10,606 bases of DNA, from positions 1 through 10,606 of the forward strand of contig HF990797.1 in NCBI GenBank assembly GCA_000436255.1, written 5' to 3'. The notes under the pieces were generated by a model that saw only the letters and a list, made by a program, of their open reading frames with translations, did no database searches and was not told the DNA's origin. This DNA comes from Clostridium sp. CAG:1193 (GTDB taxonomy: Bacteria; Bacillota_I; Bacilli_A; RF39; UBA660). Below are positions 6,982-10,606 of this stretch, piece by piece. Numbering within the stretch: position 1 is the first letter of the stretch; each line of letters begins with the position of its first letter. Made by a program: the position numbers and the translations under genes.

Positions 6982-8412
6982 TTAATTACCCCCTTCATTA
7001 ATTTTATTTTCAATAAAATTTGCTAATTTATATATTTTTGCCTCATCAAATTTATTTGCTATTATTTGCATACCTACTGGTAAATTATTGCTTGCAAAAC
7101 CTATAGGTAAACTCATTGCTGGAAGTCCTGCCATGTTTACTGGTATAGTAAATAGATCATCCATAAAACTTTTTACTGCGTCATTTGATGCAGAACCTAA
7201 TTTATATGCAAAATCAGTAGTAGTAGGTCCTATTATTAAATCATACTTACTAAATACATCATTAAAACTATCACAAATAGACTTTCTTACTTTTAAAGCT
7301 TTATAGTAATATGTTTTTGCATTCTTACCTGATAAAACATAAGAGCCTATCATTAATCTTCTTTTTACTTCTTTTCCAAAGCCTTCTTTTCTTGTTTTCT
7401 TATACATTTGGTCAATATTTTCAGCATCCACTTTATATCCATATCTAATTCCATCATATCTAGCTAAATTTGATGAAGCTTCTGCAAGAGCTATAATCTG
7501 GTATAAATTAACTGAATATTCTATATAATTAATATCTACAAAATCTATAGTAACACCACTACTTTTTAATAAAGATATAATCGCTTCTATTTTATCTTTT
7601 ATTAAAGGATTAACTTTATCACTCATATAAAAGTTAGGTATAGCTATTTTCATACCTGCTACATCTTCACCAATCAATCTTGTAAAGTCTTCATCAGTAA
7701 CAACACTTGTTAAGTCCTTATCATCACGTTTACATAATATATTTAAAAGTAATGCATTTTCATAAACATTTCTTGACATTGGTCCAATTTGATCTAATGA
7801 GGATGCAAATGCAACTAAACCATATCTTGAAACCCTTCCATATGTAGGCTTTAATCCAACTATATTATTAAATGCTGATGGTTGTCTTATAGAACCCCCT
7901 GTATCAGATCCTAAGCTAAAAGGAGCAATACCAAGACTTACTGATACAGCACTACCTCCACTACTTCCTCCAGATACTCTAGTTTTATCATAACTATTTA
8001 AAACAGGTCCATAATAACTAGTTTCATTACTAGATCCCATAGCAAATTCATCCATATTAGCTTTTCCGATTATTATCATATTTTTATCTTTAATATTTTC
8101 AATTACTGAGGCATCATATAAAGGAATAAAATTAGATAACATCTTTGATCCACAAGTAGTTTTTATATCTTTAGTACATATATTATCTTTAATAACTATT
8201 GGTATACCAAATAATATATTATCAACCTCTTTATTTTCAAGTTCGCATGCACTTTTTATAGCAGACTCTTTATCAACTGTAATAAGTGAATTATATTCCT
8301 TATATCCCTCTATTCTATCTAAAGATTCCATTACTAAATCTATCGGTTTAATTTTTTTACTCTTAAGTAACTCATTTATTTCTTTTATACTCAAATCTAA
8401 ATACTTAGTCAT
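6982..8412 (-). CDS. gatA: Asp/Glu-tRNA(Asn/Gln) amidotransferase subunit A (glutaminase)
   Basis: GatA of 476 residues, close to the family norm. It hydrolyses glutamine and passes ammonia to GatB. The amidase signature is complete: Lys75 in I-P-I-V-I-K-D, cis-Ser150 in G-G-S-S-G-G-S, and nucleophile Ser174 in G-S-D-T-G-G-S-I-R-Q-P. These match the Lys79/Ser154/Ser178 triad of the Staphylococcus enzyme with a constant offset of four. The block G-L-K-P-T-Y-G-R-V-S-R-Y-G-L-V-A-F-A-S-S is also typical. The ATG overlaps gatC by eight bases, and AAGGAGAG lies about six bases before it. Together with gatC and gatB it forms a compact operon. This suggests the organism makes Gln-tRNA(Gln), and possibly Asn-tRNA(Asn), by the indirect route. 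Confidence 0.98.
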   Translation of the reverse strand: MTKYLDLSIKEINELLKSKKIKPIDLVMESLDRIEGYKEYNSLITVDKESAIKSACELENKEVDNILFGIPIVIKDNICTKDIKTTCGSKMLSNFIPLYDASVIENIKDKNMIIIGKANMDEFAMGSSNETSYYGPVLNSYDKTRVSGGSSGGSAVSVSLGIAPFSLGSDTGGSIRQPSAFNNIVGLKPTYGRVSRYGLVAFASSLDQIGPMSRNVYENALLLNILCKRDDKDLTSVVTDEDFTRLIGEDVAGMKIAIPNFYMSDKVNPLIKDKIEAIISLLKSSGVTIDFVDINYIEYSVNLYQIIALAEASSNLARYDGIRYGYKVDAENIDQMYKKTRKEGFGKEVKRRLMIGSYVLSGKNAKTYYYKALKVRKSICDSFNDVFSKYDLIIGPTTTDFAYKLGSASNDAVKSFMDDLFTIPVNMAGLPAMSLPIGFASNNLPVGMQIIANKFDEAKIYKLANFIENKINEGGN

Positions 8413-8692
8413 TTATAACTCTCCTTACTTCTATATAATTACCACTAGTTTTTGGAGCATTTACTTTAATATCGATAGATTCTTCTAATCCAACATCAGG
8501 AATATATTCATTTTTATTTTCAGTTGGTGAAAAAATATAGTCACAAGTATCTATATTAACTTCATTCACACGATTAATTTGATTCATAATTTCATTTAGT
8601 TCTTTTTTATAACTTTCCATCTCATCATGAGATATTTCTATCCTTGCAAGATGTGCAATATGCAAAACTTCTTCTTCTGTTAATTCATTCAT
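8405..8692 (-). CDS. gatC: Asp/Glu-tRNA(Asn/Gln) amidotransferase subunit C
   Basis: GatC has 95 residues, the normal size, and acts as the small clamp that stabilises the GatA-GatB interface. The N-terminal helical part has the family's H-L-A-R-I-E (14-19) after L-T-E-E-E-V. The later segment carries P-T-E-N and a C-terminal K-T-S-G-N-Y-I-E-V-R-R-V, in place of the usual P-K-x-x-G-x-x-x-V-P-K-V-I. It is the first gene of gatCAB. The ATG is preceded at five bases by GGTGAT, the 3' half of the AGGAGGTGAT ribosome site, with an exact extended -10 box directly upstream. It overlaps gatA by eight bases. Confidence 0.95.
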   Translation of the reverse strand: MNELTEEEVLHIAHLARIEISHDEMESYKKELNEIMNQINRVNEVNIDTCDYIFSPTENKNEYIPDVGLEESIDIKVNAPKTSGNYIEVRRVIND

Positions 8693-8709
8693 TAAATATC
8701 ACCGGTACT

Positions 8710-8718
8710 ATTATATCA
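8710..8718 (-). promoter_or_regulatory. Extended -10 promoter for gatCAB
   Basis: The minus strand reads TGATATAAT, an exact extended -10. It ends 17 bases before the gatC ATG and lies just downstream of the terminator of the preceding gene. No clear -35 is visible. The expected start point falls at or next to the ribosome site GGTGAT (8703-8698). Confidence 0.55.
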
Positions 8719-8731
8719 TTTAAAGCAAAAC

Positions 8732-8757
8732 AAAAAAAGACTTTTTAAAAGTCTTTT
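8732..8757 (-). terminator. Rho-independent terminator after the lysine-rich protein gene
   Basis: On the minus strand AAAAGAC and GTCTTTT pair, with further possible A-T pairs inside, and the stem continues into a seven-T tract (8738-8732). The stem overlaps the TAA stop at 8756. It separates this gene from the gatCAB promoter. Confidence 0.8.
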
Positions 8758-8992
8758 ATGCAGCACTAGTTATTATTAAATATCCTAAAAGCAAAATTAA
8801 TGCTTCAACTGCCATTGCAAATACTACTGAAACGTTTGTTGCTAATATACTTGGCTCAGGTTTTTTACTAACTGGTTTAGTAGCAACTTTTTTAGGTGCA
8901 CTTGCTTTTTTCTTTGTAGCAGGTGCAGTAGTAGCTTTTGGTTTTGCTTTAGCGGCAGCTTTAGTAGCTGGTTTCTTTGTACTTGTAGCCAT
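8756..8992 (-). CDS. Lysine/alanine-rich protein with C-terminal membrane anchor
   Basis: This 78-residue protein has two very different halves. Residues 1-47 are low-complexity Lys, Ala, Pro and Thr, with 14 lysines and a single acidic residue (Glu46), in runs such as A-K-A-K-P-K and T-K-K-K-A. This composition is like histone H1 tails and bacterial Hc1-type proteins. Residues about 50-75 form one hydrophobic helix with Glu63 in its middle. By the positive-inside rule the lysine tail faces the cytoplasm. GGGAG about eight bases before ATG marks the start. A TATAAT box (9010-9015) is close upstream and a terminator follows directly, so it is probably transcribed alone or with comK. It could tether nucleic acid or acidic partners to the membrane, but this is inferred only from composition. 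No homologous family is recognised. Confidence 0.8.
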   Translation of the reverse strand: MATSTKKPATKAAAKAKPKATTAPATKKKASAPKKVATKPVSKKPEPSILATNVSVVFAMAVEALILLLGYLIITSAA

Positions 8993-9009
8993 ACATTCAC
9001 TCCCTCTTT

Positions 9010-9015
9010 ATTATA
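9010..9015 (-). promoter_or_regulatory. Possible -10 box of the lysine-rich protein gene
   Basis: The minus strand has an exact TATAAT ending 17 bases before the start codon, the same position as in other genes of this window. No good -35 or TG extension is seen. A second TATAAT at 9046-9051 is an alternative that would give a leader of about 45 bases. Confidence 0.35.
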
Positions 9016-9062
9016 TTTCACAATTAGTATATCACATAATTCTACATTATAAAAGTATTTTT

Positions 9063-9515
9063 TTAAGAAATATTGTTTTTCCTAATTCTTAATACTGACT
9101 CAAGGCGTGCTGCTCTTAATACTTGATTATCTAATATTCCATATGAAATATCTAAATCAAGTAAATCTCCATTAGTAAATATTACCATAGAATTTTCATT
9201 GTTTCTCTTATAATTATATAAGTTTTTTAATGAAATCCACGCACAATCATCTAACCTTGGAGAATTCGTAGGAAAGAATATCACTTCATTCGTCTCTTCA
9301 ATAATTATAGGCGCTTTATGTGAAACTCCAATTAACTTTTTTGTTCCACTAAACCTACCATTATATGAACTTCCAAAATAAGAACAATTATCTGAAATTA
9401 TTTGCATTGGTGTTACATTTACTATAAACGTATGATCTTTTTCAATAATTCTAGATTGAGTTTTACCTATAGGAAGTATAGCAAATGTATCTTTATTAAT
9501 TTCATATTCACTCAT
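9063..9515 (-). CDS. comK: ComK-family competence transcription factor, short form
   Basis: The 150-residue protein matches Bacillus ComK along almost its whole length: I-I-E-K-D-x-x-F-x-V-N near 23-33, Q-I-I-x-x-x-C-x-Y-F-G-S-S-Y-x-G-R (about 38-54), S-H-K-A-P-I, F-F-P-T-x-S, C-A-W-I-S, and near the end D-N-Q-V-L-R-A-A-R-L. ComK activates DNA-uptake genes by binding paired AAAA-N5-TTTT boxes. Bacillus subtilis ComK has 192 residues. The missing part is the C-terminal tail holding the F-M-L-Y-P-K segment that MecA recognises for ClpCP proteolysis, and nothing like it is seen here. The start is firm: GGGGGAGGTGA lies just before ATG. The 135-bp upstream region holds an AT-box and a pair of 10-bp palindromes, consistent with its own regulation. 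Whether the host is transformable cannot be judged from this window. Confidence 0.93.
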   Translation of the reverse strand: MSEYEINKDTFAILPIGKTQSRIIEKDHTFIVNVTPMQIISDNCSYFGSSYNGRFSGTKKLIGVSHKAPIIIEETNEVIFFPTNSPRLDDCAWISLKNLYNYKRNNENSMVIFTNGDLLDLDISYGILDNQVLRAARLESVLRIRKNNIS

Positions 9516-9531
9516 AACTTCACCTCCCCCT

Positions 9532-9561
9532 AATTATAATTTCTCCATAAAAATTATAATT
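9532..9561. repeat. Two identical 10-bp palindromes 20 bp apart upstream of comK
   Basis: AATTATAATT occurs at 9532-9541 and 9552-9561. Each copy is its own reverse complement and the centres are 20 bp apart, about two helical turns. Each contains TATAAT, so either could be the -10 box of comK; the nearer one ends 17 bases before the ATG. The copies could also pair with each other in RNA as an A-U hairpin directly before the ribosome site. Operator, promoter and RNA hairpin are all possible readings. Confidence 0.5.
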
Positions 9562-9621
9562 ACTGCTTACCTTAACAGGCTTAGTTATCGAAATTTATCA
9601 ATTTTTGTCACAAGTGAAATA

Positions 9622-9634
9622 AAAATCTACTTTT
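9622..9634. promoter_or_regulatory. ComK-type AT-box (AAAA-N5-TTTT)
   Basis: The 13 bases AAAATCTACTTTT fit the ComK AT-box exactly and lie about 107 bp before the comK start. A functional K-box needs two AT-boxes one to three turns apart. The best second match, AATTGATAAATTT on the minus strand 18 bp further downstream, keeps only five of eight positions. It may serve comK autoactivation, but chance matches are not rare in such A+T-rich DNA. Confidence 0.3.
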
Positions 9635-9650
9635 TTTGACAATTTTTAAA

Positions 9651-10466
9651 TTATTTTACTAAATAACTAGCATAATCATGCAATTCTTCAAAATCTCTGC
9701 CACTATCATACTCCATTGTAAATACATTTTTTCTTCTTGGAGTTTGATATATTACTTTAACAGATGCTCCACTTGAATAACTTCCATCTTTCATTAAATC
9801 ATAAGCATCTTTTGAAATATCTGTAACAAGTGGAGTTACACTATTATTTTCCATCTTTGGCAAAGTTGCATCAAATATAAAATACTCATCATCATTTTTT
9901 ATTAAATTATAAGCATGTATTTCAGTTTTATTATCAGCTTTAATACTACTAATTTTTAGTGTTGACTCTATTCCAATAAATTTAAGTAAATTATGAGATA
10001 ACATCGCACGTTCTGTACACATTGCTACATTCATGCCTTTTATGGTAGATATTTCTGTATTTTGCACTTCATCAATCGTTTTAAATATTTGAAGTCTTTT
10101 TTCTAAGTTATAATTATAACCAAAATAATCAGTAACTGTTTCATATACTAAATAACAAAGATGTTCAAAATCACAAAACTCACTTTTCTTTATTTTATTC
10201 ATTAATTCTATATAAGCATCATCAACATTTCCTACTACTTGTCTTCTTATATCCATTAAATCTGATTGCATACTAATTTCTTGCTTATCTAAAAATTCAC
10301 TTCTTGTAGATAATGTTTTACTAATTTTTGCACCATTTAAATTATTAGCACCTACATAATAATTATTCTCATTATTACTTTTTAAACTTTCTTTTATTCT
10401 TTCTATAAATACTTTATAATCTTTTGTATCAATACTATTTATTATTTCTATTAAACTATTTTCCAT
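9651..10466 (-). CDS. Transglutaminase-fold (cysteine protease-like) protein
   Basis: This protein has 271 residues from the preferred start. The first hundred residues are mostly helical and charged and are not recognised. The rest shows the ordered Cys-His-Asp set of the transglutaminase/arylamine N-acetyltransferase-like fold: Cys150 in M-C-T-E-R-A at the start of a helix, His184 in I-H-A-Y-N-L on a strand, and Asp199 in F-I-F-D-A-T-L-P. Such proteins include cysteine peptidases, cross-linking enzymes and deamidases; the substrate here is unknown. No signal peptide or membrane helix is present, so it is probably cytosolic. An ATG at 10511 would add 15 residues, but it abuts the terminator's T tract and lacks a ribosome site. 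The ATG at 10466 follows GGTGAT at three bases. It lies between tRNA-Leu and comK, with no clear terminator before comK. Confidence 0.75.
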   Translation of the reverse strand: MENSLIEIINSIDTKDYKVFIERIKESLKSNNENNYYVGANNLNGAKISKTLSTRSEFLDKQEISMQSDLMDIRRQVVGNVDDAYIELMNKIKKSEFCDFEHLCYLVYETVTDYFGYNYNLEKRLQIFKTIDEVQNTEISTIKGMNVAMCTERAMLSHNLLKFIGIESTLKISSIKADNKTEIHAYNLIKNDDEYFIFDATLPKMENNSVTPLVTDISKDAYDLMKDGSYSSGASVKVIYQTPRRKNVFTMEYDSGRDFEELHDYASYLVK

Positions 10467-10481
10467 AATATCACCAATAAA

Positions 10482-10490
10482 ATAATAGCA
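10482..10490 (-). promoter_or_regulatory. Extended -10 promoter for the transglutaminase-fold gene
   Basis: The minus strand reads TGCTATTAT, one mismatch from the extended -10 consensus, ending 15 bases before the preferred ATG. No convincing -35 is seen. The predicted start point (about 10475) coincides with the ribosome site GGTGAT, and the longer ORF start at 10511 would lie upstream of it. Confidence 0.4.
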
Positions 10491-10511
10491 TGAATCAATG
10501 ATTTTGTACAT

Positions 10512-10540
10512 AAAAAAACTGTTTCTTACATAAGAAACAG
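10512..10540 (-). terminator. Rho-independent terminator after the tRNA
   Basis: CTGTTTCTTA (10519-10528) and TAAGAAACAG (10531-10540) form a ten-base-pair stem. On the minus strand it is followed by seven T's (10518-10512). It lies 33 bases after the tRNA 3' end and separates the tRNA transcript from the transglutaminase-fold gene. Confidence 0.88.
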
Positions 10541-10573
10541 GGCGTCATAGGTTTTCACCTTAACTATCTTTAA

Positions 10574-10606
10574 TGGTGCGGGTAAAGGGACTTGAACCCC
10601 CATGGA
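10574..10606 (-). tRNA. tRNA, probably tRNA-Leu, 3' part only
   Basis: The minus strand ends with an encoded CCA after discriminator A. Before it lie the 3' acceptor strand TACCCGC and a T arm of GGGGG, loop TTCAAGT, and CCCTT. The acceptor half implies a 5' end GCGGGTA, which resembles the GCGGGTG start of several Firmicute tRNA-Leu genes, whose T arm and GCACCA end are also very similar. The anticodon and the long variable arm lie beyond the window, so the isotype is inferred. Confidence 0.85.

Noticed and set aside
6981..7013. Upstream TTG start of gatB adding 11 residues
   Set aside because: It lies inside gatA, whereas the ATG at 6980 has a strong ribosome site and fits the family start.
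10467..10511. Longer N-terminus of the transglutaminase-fold protein from ATG 10511
   Set aside because: That ATG touches the terminator's T tract, has no ribosome site and would lie upstream of the likely -10 box. The ATG at 10466 has GGTGAT at good distance.
10541..10573. Small AGGT-GAAA-ACCT hairpin between the tRNA and its terminator
   Set aside because: The stem has only four base pairs and there is no other sign of a functional RNA; it is probably just trailer sequence.
1..10606. Mycoplasma-type code with TGA as tryptophan
   Set aside because: gatB and nfeD end in TGA at expected lengths, all tryptophans are TGG, and no gene has an internal TGA.
1..10606. CRISPR arrays, insertion sequences, prophage or attachment sites
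   Set aside because: No regularly spaced repeats, transposase or integrase genes, or terminal inverted repeats were seen.

Overview
The window is very A+T-rich bacterial DNA. Every convincing gene lies on the minus strand, so transcription runs from high to low coordinates. The protein families point to the low-GC Gram-positive Bacilli: a ComK competence regulator, a GatB without the zinc-type cysteines (as in Staphylococcus), YihY and NfeD proteins, and strong AGGAGGTGAT-like ribosome sites. TGA appears to be a normal stop (gatB and nfeD end with it, and no gene needs it read through), so this is not the Mycoplasma code. A small-genome, uncultured animal- or gut-associated member of the Bacilli is a reasonable inference, not something the sequence proves.

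In transcription order: the right edge holds the 3' part of a tRNA, probably tRNA-Leu, followed by a hairpin terminator (10512-10540). Next come a cytosolic transglutaminase-fold protein with a Cys-His-Asp set (9651-10466), comK (9063-9515) behind a 135-bp leader region with regulatory-looking repeats, and a 78-residue lysine-rich protein with a C-terminal membrane anchor (8756-8992) that ends in a terminator. Then follows gatC-gatA-gatB (8692-5559), the complete tRNA-dependent amidotransferase, its genes overlapping or nearly touching.

A good promoter (5534-5562) overlapping the end of gatB begins a three-gene, translationally coupled unit. It encodes a small single-pass membrane protein (5010-5507), a membrane sensor with two solute-binding-like halves and an altered GGDEF domain (3005-5029), and a YihY-family membrane protein (2184-3005). 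A 90-nt stretch of hairpins ends in a terminator (2091-2116). After that comes nfeD plus an SPFH/stomatin-family gene (2011-711), a membrane-microdomain pair, ending in a terminator whose arm is duplicated. At the left edge is a short ORF resembling the C-terminal part of a HEPN-like protein. It lacks a ribosome site and may be a 5'-truncated remnant.

Housekeeping (GatCAB, tRNA), membrane organisation (NfeD/SPFH, YihY), signalling (GGDEF) and competence control (ComK) are all present. No mobile element, CRISPR array or clearly new multi-gene system was seen. The most interesting points are a ComK without the MecA-binding tail, the histone-tail-like membrane-anchored protein beside it, the transglutaminase-like protein upstream of it, and a recurrent promoter layout in which the -10 box sits directly against the ribosome site. 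No stretch longer than 300 bases lacks a gene.
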